Positions 1-11,842 of a stretch of DNA of 64,000 nt are shown here, piece after piece. The notes beneath the pieces are model-generated. The model saw only the letters and a list, made by a program, of their open reading frames with translations, was not told where the DNA came from and made no database searches. The position numbers and the translations under genes are program-made. The first letter of the stretch is position 1. Every line of letters starts with the position of its first letter. The stretch spans positions 27,997,666-28,061,665 of the forward strand of contig OX485807.1 of NCBI GenBank assembly GCA_950295325.1, given 5' to 3'. Source of the DNA: Polytrichum commune (taxonomy: Eukaryota; Streptophyta; Polytrichopsida; Polytrichales; Polytrichaceae).

Positions 1-723
1 CTAGGAGTTATGGCCATTTGAGTGGGGCGCTGTCCCGGGACAGCGCCCTGGTACAGCAGTGCCTGGGAGTGATTCCCGGGACTGCAAAGGTTCAAACAGG
101 CATAACTTCCTCAAGACTTGCCCGAATGGGGCAAGTGAGGAGTCCATCGGCATCTACGTGAATCGTAGATGAAGATGGAGTGGTTGGTTGTTATGATCAG
201 ACATCATACAAGGAAGTTATGATGGTCTGAAGCTGCTGGGGGGGGTTCTAGGCCCAGCAGCTAAAGGAAAATGTCCACTTGGCCCCAACTCTTGGTAGAG
301 AGACAAGAGGTTGGTTGACGGTGGGGTAGGGGCCCCGCGTGAAGTCCTAGAGGCTTATATGGGTGAGGTGGTGTGGCCTCACCCACCCGAGGCCGAACGG
401 CAAGGCCTCCATGGGCATTGGCCTATTGTGAGGCCATAGTTGCCTAGTATGGTTCGGGTTGTTGTAGTGTTGCTCCGGCAATGCGATGATCAACATAGGA
501 TTGGACTTCCATGGATGGAAGTCCACATTGGGGAAATGGGTTACCGATTAAGGGGTGAGTCCCGAAAGCAAAGTAGGAGGGTTGGTTCCCTCCTATGAAC
601 TATTGGTCCGGGGTAAGAGGAGCTAATCATTGGCATGGCGGAATGCGAATGGTTAGCGCTCGTAACCTTTGCTAGAAACGAAAATTGGCAAGATTGTTAA
701 GGGACCTAGCAAGGGTTGCGACA
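1..723 (+). repeat. Left LTR of gypsy element (5' end outside window)
   Basis: The sequence matches 7132-7854 with few differences and ends in the same GGGTTGCGACA. It contains a perfect 24-bp palindrome at 25-48 centred on CCCGGG, which is retained in the right LTR. Confidence 0.9.
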
Positions 724-1785
724 GTTTACCACACTAGTTAGTTGCGGAGCAATCTTTCATTATCCATGCCCTTTAGATTGGCATTGGTCCTAGCTGCTTG
801 GCGGGACTCCATAGTCAGCTGAGGGGGGGCATGTCGAGGTGTGTTGTTTATGTGTGACTTTGCTATGTTTTAGTGTTGTTTGTTAGTGGTGGTTGGTACT
901 CGAGCTGCAGTGACACACGATCGCTATTTACACGACAATACCTTTGTTGGAAGACTCTCGGGCCAAGCTGTTAGAAAACTGACATTATGTTTGACAACAC
1001 CTTGGAGATCCCATTTTTGTGGATGCCGCGAGCCTTGGTTCTTATTTGCACTAGCCTCGGCGGATTCGGACAAACCTCGCACTGTAATTTACTTTAGCTG
1101 TAGCATTTTCTGCAATGCCTCTACCTTTTGATCACAAGGTAAATGACATCTTGGATCCAAACCGGACCTCTTTGCTAGTTGTTTGAGATGATTTACTCCC
1201 GTTGGCATTGGTCAACAAAGCGGGGGCACCATAGAGGGCCTTCCCCACTTTTATGACAATTCTACAATCATTCGCATCCGTGATCGGGGGCCGGGTATGG
1301 TGTGGGATGCTCACACCAAAATCCACACCGAACCATTGACTAACGAACGGGAGCGTGCCATGGGATTCCGCACTGGCACCACCACAGCTCTTGGCCTTTT
1401 TGAGGGCCAACAACGCTTCGTGTTGGGCCGAGCCATGGATCTTCATACCATGGTGTGGACTATTGGTTTATGCCTTGCATTGTAACGTCATCATGTTGAC
1501 CAGTTTTGGTCTCTAGGGGCAGAGGACTCTAGTCATGGGGCACATCGGTCCACATCCATAGAAAAGGGAATTGAGGTCATGGTTGGAAAAGTCGAACGAA
1601 TTTTTCGATTCGAACAACAAGTGATGGAAGAGCTTCGAGCTTAACGGGTTTATACTACTTTGGCTTCTAAACCTCCGGTGGTGGCTTTATCATCACATAT
1701 TAGTGGTGATGAAGAGGAGATGGACTATATTGCTAGTATTGAAGTTGGGGGCATGGTTAATGCTCCTTTAAGTAGCAATTAGAGT
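724..1785 (+). other. Degenerate 5' internal region of gypsy element (gag/protease position)
   Basis: No reading frame longer than about 100 codons shows a recognisable gag or protease. Around 1630-1785 a short frame reads toward the start of pol, with stop codons at 1642 and 1780. This is where gag and protease should lie, but the sequence has decayed beyond recognition by eye. Confidence 0.5.
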
Positions 1786-2558
1786 TTGTGTCATCAATTA
1801 GGTGGCTCCCCTTTGGTGGAGAGGGAGACCACAAAGTTTGATGATTGGCTATTGGAATTAGGCCCTCATCTTACTGGTGCTAAGGCACAGAAAATACGAG
1901 CGTTTATTCGCTCGTACCATAGGTATTTTACTTTTAGCCTTCAAGATATTGAAGATTATAAAGGAAAACTCATCCACATTCAGTTGGAGGACGACTGTCT
2001 CATTTTTCGGAGACCTTATAGGCTCAGTGTTTCCGAGTGGATTGGCGTTCAGGCTCATTGCCAATTGGTAGCAATGCTAATTAAACTTTCCAACGGAGAG
2101 TATGCTTGTGGTACGGTTATGCCATCGAAGAAGAATATCTTTGGCAACTGGATGGAGAAGCGGATGTGTGGGAATTACCGTCCAGTTCATCGGTATCCCA
2201 TGCCAATCCTGGAGGAGTTGCTCAATGCCATCGGATTTTCTCGGATCCTTATCACCCTAAACTTGAGATCCAACTATCACCAGCTTCCATTACTTGCGGG
2301 AGATCGAGTAAAAACCGCGTTATGGGGAGTTGATCATGATGGGAAAGATCAACTGTATCATTGGAAATTTCTTCAATTTGGCCTCAAGAATGCACCTGTT
2401 GAGTTCAGAGGATAATGGACCAAATTCTCTCTGGCTTGTCTTTTATTCGGTGTTACATTGATGACGTGATCATTTTTAGCAAAACACTACAAAAGCATGT
2501 AAAGCATATGCAAGCCGTTTTTAAGCGGTTGTGTGAGCCCAAAATTGATGCCCACATT
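1786..2558 (+). pseudogene. Ty3/gypsy reverse transcriptase, 5' part, frameshifted
   Basis: The frame 1786-2415 encodes the start of a gypsy-type reverse transcriptase: an entry region, a CGNYRPVHRYPMPILEELL block, the NLRSNYHQLPL region in place of the usual catalytic D-x-x-S-G-Y motif (the Asp is replaced), and FGLKNAPVEF. At about 2412 the frame is lost. The adjacent frame continues IMDQILSG and then the YIDD active-site box at 2454-2465, followed by IIFS. A one-base deletion explains this. Homology breaks off near 2558, where an insertion begins. The protein cannot be made intact. Confidence 0.85.
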
Positions 2559-3850
2559 GGTTGTTAACACTTGTAAAATATTACAAATGGTGTTTTAGTG
2601 ATTTATGATTATTCACAAAAATATAAAAAGAGTGAAGCTTGAATAAAACTTAGTTTGAAGCATTAGGCTTTTGTGGAGTGGATTTAAGTAGGAGAAGGAC
2701 AAACCTTGGTAAAGTGTGGTAGGTAGAAAGCCAAGGTTAGTTAAATGTTTGAATTATGATCCTTGTTGATCATTTGAGGGAGAAAGGCTTAGGAGATAGG
2801 ATAAGAGCCTACAAAGTAGGAGGAAATCTCAAGGGTTTATCGTGAGCCTTGAGGGTGCTCACCCCCTCAAACTTACTATATAATCCCCCATTCTTCTCTC
2901 ATTCATCCTCTCTTTCCTTCGTGCTCCTTGGCACTCCACGTGTTATAAGTGTGGGAAACAAGATAGGAGCACGTGTGTGTGCATGGATGTAAGGTTAGGA
3001 GTCAAGGCTAGTTGGCCTTGAAGAGGGCTTGACCTCTTGTTAGTAATAGTTGGGCGTGAATGATTTAAAGTTCAATTTATGGCTTTGTTTGAATACTTGG
3101 ATTTACATTGATTAGCCTTATACTTATGCGGATGTGCAAAGTCTCTTATTGGAGCATTTAGTTTTGTTGGACTTCATATGAATTTTTGAGAGCCAAAAAA
3201 CCGAGACTGTGTCCAAACTTCCAAAAACTAGTGAAAAAATGTAGGTTCAAAGGGAACAGCGTAGAATTGCGACCATATACTCTGTGGCAGTAGAAATATT
3301 ATTGCATATTCATGTAGAGGATTTCATTACCTATCCATGGATACCAAGAACTCATTTTTTGGACTTCATATGAATTTTTGAGAGCCAAAAAACCGAGACT
3401 ATGTCCAAACTTCCAAAAACTAGTGAAAAAATGTAGGTTCAAAGGGAACAGCGTAGAATTACGACCATATACTTTGTGGCAGTAGAAATATTATTGCATA
3501 TTCATGTAGAGGACTTCATTACCTATCCATGGATACCAAGAACTCATTTTTTGGACTTCATATGAATTTTTGAGAGCCAAAAAACCGAGACTATGTCCAA
3601 ACTTCCAAACTTCGAGATTAAGGAGTGTAAGAAGACATAGTATAGACTTGGCTAAGTTGCGTATATTCCAACGATAGATTGGAATCATACATTGTGTTAC
3701 AAAGAGAGAAATCTCTACATGTCATTATAAACTTCTCCATTCGGGCTAGGACGAAATTGAAGGGTGGAGGCTTTTTGGTGACAGGTTGCGGTGGTGGAAA
3801 TTGCCCTAGCACCATGGCAAGTGTAAGTTTTTCCATGACGGATGACCATA
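2559..3850. repeat. Insertion within gypsy pol, with 192-bp tandem repeats
   Basis: This 1.3-kb block separates two pieces of pol that would otherwise be contiguous. It starts near TGTTAACACTTG and contains a TATA-like CTATATAATCC near 2876, so it may derive from another LTR. A 192-bp unit starting TTGGACTTCATATG occurs at 3167, 3359 and 3551; the third copy is cut after about 60 bases. No gene is visible. Confidence 0.7.
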
Positions 3851-4172
3851 TCTAGGTCATATGATTATTCCAAGAGGTCTTGGAGTGCAACAAGCTGAGG
3901 TGGACGCATTGCAGAAAATCTCGGCACCGGTCGATGTGCCGAGACTTCATGCTTTCTTGGGCTTGGCGAATTACTATCGTCGATTCGTCAAGAACTTTAG
4001 CTTGATCGCCAAGCCTTTCATCATTTTCACAAGCAATGACCAACCTTGGACTTAGAATCGTGAGCAGCAGCAGACGTTTGAGACATTGAAACATAAATTG
4101 GGTGCGGCTCCAGTGCTTCGACGTCCGGATGTCTCCAAATTCTTCTAGTTGCATACGGATGTGAGCCCCAAA
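3851..4172 (+). pseudogene. Ty3/gypsy RT thumb / connection to RNase H
   Basis: The frame from about 3852 reads LGHMIIPRGLGVQQAEVDAL, then FLGLANYYRRFVKNFS and AKPF, the conserved block after the YxDD box in gypsy polymerases. It resumes the pol piece ending near 2558. A stop lies in the PWT region (4053) and another at 4147. The start of RNase H (LHTDVS) is reached at about 4150-4165 before the second insertion. Confidence 0.85.
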
Positions 4173-5628
4173 GGACTGCCCACCTATCTCTTAAACCTTT
4201 AAAAATGCTAAAACTTAGTTTGGTGTTGTGTGGTGTAGTTAAAAAAGATATAAGGGCTTAGAATTGTATTAGTTTCGTGTGTTGGGAGTCTTGAGGATTT
4301 AGTCGTATTAATGATTATACATGGGTTGTTTAGGGGGAGAGATGCAAACGAGGGGATTAGTCTAATTACTATGGGGGTTAAATGGGTGTGAAGCGTTTAA
4401 GTTCAACACTACTGTTCATTTTAGATAGGGGTTAGGTTGGTTTTAGGAGGGGGTTGTGTTGCTTAAGGGGGGCTGGTTCCCTTGGGAAGGGATGAGGACC
4501 GTGATTTCCAACTTGGGCCAGGGGCCTGGAATGCTCGGGGGGCAGGCCCCTTCACTCTCTCTCTGGAGTTTGGTGTGTGGTGCGGTCTACTGTGTACGGG
4601 AAGGGGGCTGACTACTTTGGCATGGGGCATTCAAAGTTTTTTCGGTCCTAGACCGGGGACGCTTCCGGTGAGCATTCGGTGGTAATAGGCCGAGCCTGGG
4701 CTCGCAAAAACTTGGGCGGCAGAGCTCAAGGGATGACGGATACCACTGCTCAGCCACCAAAATTGGATCACCCAGGAGGGGGGACTCAAATGAATGCTCT
4801 GTTCTACACTAATCGGCTGCCGCTCAACAAGGCAGGAAACCAAGGGTCAGTAATGCAGGGAGAAGAATCGGTGCAGAACTGGCTTACAGATGCCGAGTGT
4901 CTTGTAGATCTAGGCATTAATGGTAAGCTAATGTTGTGAGGTTCAAAAATCTTGGGTGAATGCTGGACTCGGGAGAAGTACAAGGAGAAGGAGGTCGAGG
5001 ACGCCGCCGCTAGAATGGAACAGGGGGCAGCAGCATTCAATCTCGGATGAGGGCTGCAGCCCAGGGGATGTCCCGATGAAGGTTGCCGCTGAGAATGCAA
5101 GCTCGGGATAAGGCAATTGCGGGAGGTTGGCGATTTCAGGGAAGGTGGACAGCCCGAAGGCAACCTGCCAACACGTGGCAGAGACGAGGGACGGCCAACA
5201 GAGACTGCCGAAGGAATAACAGGGAGGTACCCGTGATCAAGGCTGGGCTCTAGAGAGCTACTTTGGGGGACAGAAGTAGTTTTTTTGAGTAAATCAGGGG
5301 GTGGGTGTTGCAAGGGATTTAAGTTGTAAGGCACAAAACCAACCAGGGGGGGTTAGTGAAGGATTAGGGTAGGCCAATAGGTGATTAGTGAGTGTGTAAC
5401 CCAGATTAGCTGGGGCTAAACCATTGTGGTTGGAGGCCTTGAGGAAGTAAGTGTTCTTCAACACTTATGATCCCATGTTTGGAATAAATTAATGCGTGCA
5501 AAATTTACATTGACATGATATTGGAGACACAAATCCACGGTTGATTGGGTCAATTCATCACATGTGATTTCTATGCTCCCACCTGGATTACAACGCTTAA
5601 GGGTGGGGATTTAGGCCTCACAACAGAC
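4173..5628. other. Second insertion within gypsy pol
   Basis: RNase H homology stops near 4172 and restarts near 5628 (TDMSSLGLGAVL). The 1.45 kb between begins TGCCCACC and ends CTCACAACA, compatible with a solo LTR with TG...CA ends, but I could not confirm a target-site duplication. Short frames at 4482-4685, 4679-4939 and 4804-5334 match nothing I know. Confidence 0.5.
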
Positions 5629-6210
5629 ATGAGTTCATTGGGTTTGGGAGCAGTTCTCATTTAGAATGATGACTTTGACTTGGAGTATGTTGTTGCTTAC
5701 GCTTTGCGAAGCAATAACACGGCGGAGGCCAATTATTCATCCTACGATGGAGAAACATTACAGGCGGTGTGGGCTATTACCCATTTCCGGCCATATCTTT
5801 ATGGTCAACGCTTTACTTTGGTGACTGACCATTAGTCCTAACGGTGGCTCATGGAGTTGAATAAGTTTACTGGCAAATTTGCCATATGGGCTTTGTTGCT
5901 CCAGGAGTATGACTTTAAGGTGGTACACTGTGCTAGGATTACCAATATGGATGCAGATGGATTCTCATGTATTCCAAGTCCTTCGGATGAGGACTTGACC
6001 GGGGCTAGGTGGCATGAAGATTATGATCCAGAAGCGGTTCTAAGTTGGCACACAGCTGCTTACCTCACTTTATTTTTTGGTGCGGCTGTTGAGGTTCCGA
6101 TAGCAACAGCTTTGATGGCTTCCATGAGCAATCAGACACCCAATTGCTACCAACCTCACATGAACCTCCAACAAAGAAGCGAAAAATTCCGAAAAGAAAG
6201 TACCTCCTAA
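5629..6210 (+). pseudogene. Ty3/gypsy RNase H remnant
   Basis: Readable pieces include LGLGAVLI, then [19 protein letters not shown] and [16 protein letters not shown] with LVTDH, and from 5851 a frame with WALLLQEYDFKVVHCARITNMDADGFS. These follow the gypsy RNase H order up to the N-x-x-A-D box. In-frame stops at 5662 and 5833 break it. The usual integrase (HHCC, DDE) does not follow; after about 6100 no family homology is visible. Confidence 0.8.
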
Positions 6211-6387
6211 ATCCTAAACCCTCGCTGTATTTTTTGGGGAGTAATACATTGGCTGAGGGCTAAGATTATTCTAAAATGTCGCCTCAATTTCCAATTTCTA
6301 AGCATGTGTCATTTCAATTTCTAACATGTCAATTGATGTGTGATATTTTTTCTTTCTCAAGTTTTGACGTGTACTCATTCTTGAGGG

Positions 6388-6738
6388 CCTCAAATGAGGC
6401 CCTCAAGAATGAGGACAACATAGGAAGTGGCCCCTAAACCCATAATGTCTGGGGAGACACGTGCATGGTGGGTTTTTGGCAGGTATAACCCCCCCCCACC
6501 CCCCGTCTAGAGGTAGTGGAGCGGGCCCTTCCGGTTGAGGCCACGTTTTTGTCTTGTGAAAACTTGTAGAACTTTTTTTTCTTTCACAAGTTTTTACAAG
6601 ACAAAAACGTGGCTCCACTACCTCTAGACAGGGGGGGTTATAACCGCCAAAAACCCGCCATGCACATGTCTTTCCAAATATTATGGGTTTAGGGGCCACT
6701 TCCTATGTTGTCCTCATTCTTGAGGGCCTCATTTGAGG
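6388..6738. mobile_element. Foldback (MITE-like) element in gypsy internal region
   Basis: The two ends, CCTCAAATGAGG and CCTCATTTGAGG, begin long inverted arms covering almost the whole 351 bp, with a short T-rich centre near 6570. Arms share blocks such as GGAAGTGGCCCCTAAACCCA and its complement, and AGGTAGTGGAGC / GCTCCACTACCT. Nothing is encoded. It inserted after the gypsy element, between the RNase H remnant and the right LTR. Confidence 0.85.
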
Positions 6739-6881
6739 TCCTTCCAGTTGTTTTTTTGGCATTTTCAGGGTATGTTTTTGATGATGTCTTGTTTCTCACT
6801 GGTTTAGGGTGGTTTTGGTGCAGATTTCAAGAAAATTGGACAGCAAAATACCCATGGTCTTAACAGGACCCTGAAGGGGAT

Positions 6882-7854
6882 TGTCGCGCACCTCTCCATG
6901 AGGAATGCCCGAAACACCATGGGCACAAGGGGGACCCCGGAGTGACACCCAGGACTTGTGGCGCCGTTGGTGAGAGGGCCCAAGTGATCCTAGTGTGGGT
7001 GAGGGCCCCGGGCGTTGGGAACGCCTCCCACCCACGAAGACTAGGAGGCACAAGGGTAAGGCCATGAGTTATGCATAGCTCATGGCGTGGTGATTCTAGA
7101 AAGCTCAAGAACACCTCAATCGGAGGTGTGAGCTAGGAGTTATGGCCATTTGAGTGGGGCGCTGTCCCGGGACAGCGCCCTGGTACAGCAGTGCCTGGGG
7201 GTGATTCCCGGGACTGCCAAGGTTCAAACAGGCATAACTTCCTCAATACTTGCCCGAATGGGGCAAGTGAGGAGTCCATCGGCATCTACGTGAAGCGTAG
7301 ATGAAGATGGAGTGGTTGGTTGTTATGATCAGACATCATACAAGGAAGTTATGATGGTCTGAAGCTGCTGGGGGGTTCTAGGCCCAGCAGCTAAAGGAAA
7401 ATGTCCACTTGGCCCCAACTCTTGGTAGAGAGACAAGAGGTTGGTTGACGGTGGGGTAGGGGCCCCGCGTGAAGTCCTAGAGGCTTATATGGGTGAGGTG
7501 GTGTGGCCTCACCCACCCGAGGCCGAACGGCAAGGCCTCCATGGGCATTGGCCCATTGTGAGGCCATAGTTGCCTAGTATGGTTCGGGTTGTTGTAGTGT
7601 TGCTCCGGCAATGCGATGATCAACATGGGATTGGACTTCCATGGATGGAAGTCCACATCTAGGAATGGGTTACGGATTAAGGGGTGAGTCCCGAAAGCAA
7701 ACTAGGAGGGTTGGTTCCTTCCTATGAACTATAAGGTCCGGGGTAGGAGGAGCTAATCATTGGCATGGCGGAATGCGAATGGTTAGCGTTCGTAACCTTT
7801 GCTAGAATTGAAAATTGGCAAGATTGTCAAGGGGGGCTAGCAAGGGTTGCGACA
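6882..7854 (+). repeat. Right LTR of gypsy element, 973 bp
   Basis: It begins TGTCGCGCACC and ends GGTTGCGACA, giving a 6-bp terminal inverted repeat (TGTCGC/GCGACA) with the usual TG...CA ends. The 24-bp palindrome recurs at 7157-7180. The flanking bases after it are GGATG, the expected target-site duplication if the left flank outside the window matches. Confidence 0.9.
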
Positions 7855-10314
7855 GGATGGTACATTTGACAAAGTTCGATGTATCATCTGCTTTAAAATA
7901 AATGCCAGAGACAAAATATTGGATGCAAAAGATGAAAACCTGAAAAAACATCAAGGATGGAAGAGAGCCCTCAACGACTTACCTTCTTTGAAGGTGAAGA
8001 AGGGTGAATGGTATTGGGACCAGAATTCCGTCCACAAGCGTGCTGAGAAGACATTTGCAACACTGCCTGTTAATGATATTGGAACCCTAGTTACAGCTGG
8101 GGCTTCTCCACAACGCAAGGAAATGCAAATGGCAGTCATCTTCCATTTGTTATAATTTGGAAGACCTATGACAGAATATCCACTCATGAAGAAGCTGTTA
8201 CAATTCTTGGGCGTTCCTAAGGTCAAAATCCTTCCTTTCCTTTCAGTTCCAGTTGCTCATGTTATTAATTTTGTTTTGAAATATCGTGTTGGTTAGTAAT
8301 GACACTTGAGTGTATGTGCAGGTTCTATTGAAGCATTGAACCGAGGAATTGGGTTGGGAAATGACTGAGATTTTGTTTAACGTTGTGCAAGCAAGGACAA
8401 AAGAAGTAGTAAGTACAGCCCCTTACTTCTCTATCACTTGCGATGAAGTCACAACACTGGACAACCAATCTTGGATTAGCATGCATGTTTATACAATTCA
8501 AGATTGGGAAAGAATGCCAATGATGTTGTGCTTGCAGCGTGTGACTGAGGGTAGTGGTGCCGATAATATAACCAAGATGATTTTTGGTGCACTCACTAAT
8601 GAAGGTGGGTTGATCCCACATTAGATTTGAGACCGATTCATGGCATTTGGGGCAGATGGTGCATCGGTTTTACAAGAAAAGAGGAATGGTGTTACTAACA
8701 AGCTGCAGGTTTTTTATGCACCACACATGCAATGCATGCATTGTGGCACATCGAAGCAACCTTGCAGTGCAATGTCTATCAGATCTGGAGATGGTGGCTA
8801 GGATTGAAACCCTACTAGCTGCTTTGTACAAGTATTTTAGTAAGTCCCCAAAACGTCATTTGGAGCTCCAAAAACTTGTTGAATTGCTTGAGTCTAAAGG
8901 CAGAAAATTTCTTCAAAATGTAAAAATGAGGTGGATTTCAATGTTGAGTCCATTAAAACGTGTTTTGTCGGAGTACCGCACCCTTTTGGTGAAGATGTAC
9001 TTTGATCATCTTGTAAAACCAACAATCCCGGCAGCCAAGGTTATTTATGAATTCATGGCTGATATCAAGTCTATACTGACCTTGGCTGCAGTACTACCTC
9101 TTCTAGAGGTTGTGAAAGCCTTGGTTGTCTTTGCACAATCTCCCAGTGTATATGTTTGTGATTTCACAAGGGCATTGAGCCTTTGTATCTTAAATGTGAA
9201 TGACTTGTATTGCACAAACAATGCATTCATTTCAAATGCATTTTTATGCTTCAAAAAGATATGTGACCTTTCGCATGAGAGCATCCGCCTAAGGTGGCAT
9301 CCAGATGTGAATGATTGTATTGAGCACTTGGTTTTTGAGGCCCATTTGTCAACTTCAGCCGGTTCCCACCTCAATGCAATTTGTGTTGATTATGTCACAC
9401 ACTTGAGGAGTTTTGTAACAAAAGAATTATTTGATAGAACGATATTGGAGGTGAAGGTCGAGGTTGCAGGTATGTGTTTATTTTAAGTTTTGTTTTTGTT
9501 TATGTTTTTGTATTTTTTGATTATATCAAGGTTTTGCATCCATGAGCATGGATCTAATGTGTTGGTTTTTTTATTGTAGATGTTGCAGCCATGATGGTGA
9601 TGGAATTGGGAAGTAGGTTTCCCCCTAGTGAGATAATGGATGCACTGTCCATTGTATATCCTCAATTTTGGCTTGAGCCAGGGCATGAGGACAAACTCAT
9701 AGGGTACATGAACACTTTGAAGCAAACATATGCTCACACCAAGGATTTCTTTAGCCCTACACATATTTGTGATACATGTCCAGCTGTGTTTAGTGCTATG
9801 GCACTTGATAGGCAGTTGCATTGGTTTGCTGTGGCTATGGCGAATAATTCTCCTCATGCAATGAGGGCCATGAACACCCACATTCATCCCTTAACCAAAC
9901 TATGGTGTGCATTGGCACAATCTGGTCCTTTGAAAGGTATGTTTCCCGAGTTCTTTAAGCTCGCAGAAATTGCGATGATTCAAGTAAGGGGTTATATTTT
10001 GAAAATATGTTATTTCATTAAACTTTCTCATGTTTTTTGTATTCATGTTTTTTAATGCAAGTTGGTTTCTTACTGACTTTGTCTCTTCGCATCCATTTTG
10101 TAGGTTCTTGGGAGCGTAGAAGACGAAAGAACATTTTCCAATGTTTCTTTCTTGAAAAAACAAATTGCGCAACCGGTTAACTAAACATTTACCTCTTGCT
10201 ACAATAATGTTTGCACAAAAACATTACACATTGACATCATTCCCGTACAAGGATGTCGTTTCAAATTGGAGAGCTTGCAAGCCAAAGCGCGGCCGATATG
10301 CACTTGGTGTTTGA
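7855..10314 (+). pseudogene. hAT-like transposase gene, interrupted and mutated
   Basis: The first readable part (7855-8221) has a C-x2-C segment typical of an N-terminal zinc finger (VRCIICF). The second (8322-8745) includes ITCDEVTTLDNQSWISMHVY and AFGADGASVLQEKRNGV. The third (8745-9469) includes HRSNLAVQCLSDLEMV and KMRWISML. Fragments at 9580-9983 and 10104-10314 give the C-terminal dimerisation block (VLGSVEDERTFSNVSFLKKQ). Introns 8222-8321, 9470-9579 and 9984-10103 have GT-AG ends and join matching protein segments. Stops near 8152, 8337 and 8622, plus a frameshift near 8745, make it non-functional. The 5' end is missing at the gypsy LTR junction, so the LTR element probably inserted into it. 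Confidence 0.8.
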
Positions 10315-10770
10315 TTTGCATAGAATGAGACATTTAGGGGGTTTTTCCCACTTCTTCATAACTATTTAGAGTACAAGGATTTTATTTAACTTCTACTTTT
10401 AAGAGCCTAGATCTCATACGGCTTATTGGCGATGCATGCCATTGTAAATAAAGAAGTGGTTTCCTCCTAAATTTTTTGTGACGTAATTTGTGGGATGTAA
10501 TTTCGCATATCTATTGTTGCATTTCTTTGTTCCAATAGTGGCCTTCCAATATTTTTTATTTTTCACTTAGCTAAACTTCCAAAAGGCATCACAACAAGTA
10601 TCGCATTTGCATTTCTCTACTGTCCATTTTAGATAGCGGCAATTTCATTCTACCACACATTTCATCGCAATATTTAAAATTCCTTACATGTTCACATAGC
10701 CGAAACTGCAATGTGAAAAACCATTATAATAGCCATTTCATCCCCCAGTAAAAAGTGGAAAAAAATTCGT
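10315..10770. other. Gene-free stretch after the hAT pseudogene
   Basis: AT-rich sequence without a readable gene; it probably holds the 3' flank of the hAT element. I found no terminal inverted repeat. Bases 10744-10770 (A-rich, ending AAATTCGT) recur at about 11815-11841 beside the next LTR copy. Confidence 0.5.
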
Positions 10771-10860
10771 TGGTCGCAATCCTTGCTGGCCCCCTTAACA
10801 ATCTTGACCATTTTCATTTCTAGCAAGGATTACGAGCGCTAACCTTTCGCATTCCGCCAT
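10771..10860 (-). repeat. Truncated LTR end (gypsy family, reverse orientation)
   Basis: About 90 bp match the last part of the gypsy LTR in reverse complement (TCGCAATCCTTGCTGG, then the CCTTTCGCATTCCGCCATG block). A nearly complete reverse LTR begins seven bases further on. Confidence 0.7.
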
Positions 10861-10866
10861 GTGAAT

Positions 10867-11811
10867 TGTCGCAACCCTTGCTAGTCCCCTTAAAAATCTT
10901 GCCAATTTCCATTTCTAGCAAAGGTTACGAATGCTAATCCTTCACATACCGCCATGCTAATGGTTAGCTCCTCCTACCCCGGACCTTATAGTTCATAGGA
11001 GGGGAACCAACCCTCCTACTTTGCTTACAGGATTCACCCCCTTAATCGGTAACCAATCCTTAGATGTGGACTTCCATTCATGGAAGTCCCATCTTATATT
11101 GATCATCGCATTGCCGGAGCAACACTACAACAACCCAAAGCATACTAGGCAACTATGGCCTCACAAGGGCCAAAGCCCATGGAGGCCGTGCCGTTCGGCC
11201 TCAAGTGGGTGAGGCCACACCACCTCACCCATATAAGCCTTTAGGACTCTACACAAGACCCCTACCCCACCGTCTAGAGACCTCTTGTCTCTCCACCAAG
11301 AGTTGGGGCCAAGTAGACATTTTCCCTTAGCCGCTGGGCCTAGAAGCCCCCAGCAGCTTCATACCATCATAACTTCCTTGTATGATGTCAAATGCTAACA
11401 AACAACCACTCCATCTTCATCTACGCTTCACGTAGATGGCGATGGACTCCTCACTTGCCCCATTCAGACACGTATTGAGGAAGTTATGCCTGTTTGAACC
11501 TTAGTAGTCCCGGGAATCACACCTGGGACAGCGCCCCACTCAAATTGCCATAACTCCTAGCTCACACCTCCGATTGAGGTGTTCTTGAGCATTCTAGAAT
11601 CACCACGCCATGAGCTACGCAAAGCTCTTGGCTTTACCCTCATGCCTCCTAGTCTCCATGGGTGGGAGGCGTTTCCAACGCCCGGGGCCCTCATCCACAC
11701 TAGGATCACTTGGGCCCTCTCACCAACGGCGCCACAAGTCCCGGGTGTCACTCCGGGGTCCCCCTTCTGCCCATGGTGTTTCAGGCACTCCTCATGGAGA
11801 GGTGCGCGACA
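10867..11811 (-). repeat. Complete LTR copy, reverse orientation, 945 bp
   Basis: It begins TGTCGCAACCC and ends GGTGCGCGACA on the + strand, exactly the reverse complement of the LTR ends at 6882-7854. Internal blocks match throughout with scattered differences and loss of part of the palindrome. The flanks (TGAAT, CCTCC) do not form a target-site duplication. Confidence 0.85.
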
Positions 11812-11842
11812 CCTCCCAATAAAAAATGAAAAAAAATTCGTT

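Larger units (their letters stand above)
1..7854 (+). mobile_element. Degenerate Ty3/gypsy LTR retrotransposon
   Basis: Two direct LTRs flank a broken pol region. The left LTR runs from the window edge to 723 and the right LTR is 6882-7854. They are nearly identical along their shared length. A purine-rich tract just before the right LTR (GAAGGGGA) can serve as the polypurine tract. No convincing primer-binding site follows the left LTR. Reverse transcriptase and RNase H remnants of the Ty3/gypsy type occur in the right order, but no integrase or clear gag is visible. Two insertions (about 2560-3850 and 4173-5628) and a foldback element (6388-6738) interrupt it, so it is non-autonomous. The right LTR adjoins hAT transposase sequence, suggesting the element inserted into that gene. 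Confidence 0.85.

Noticed and set aside
4482-5334. Several overlapping frames in the second pol insertion
   Set aside because: Gly/Pro/Ser-rich chance frames on both strands without recognisable motifs.
6100-6387. Gypsy integrase
   Set aside because: Looked for HHCC and DDE motifs after RNase H; none present.
9045-9374. Minus-strand 109-codon frame
   Set aside because: Shadow of the hAT transposase coding strand.
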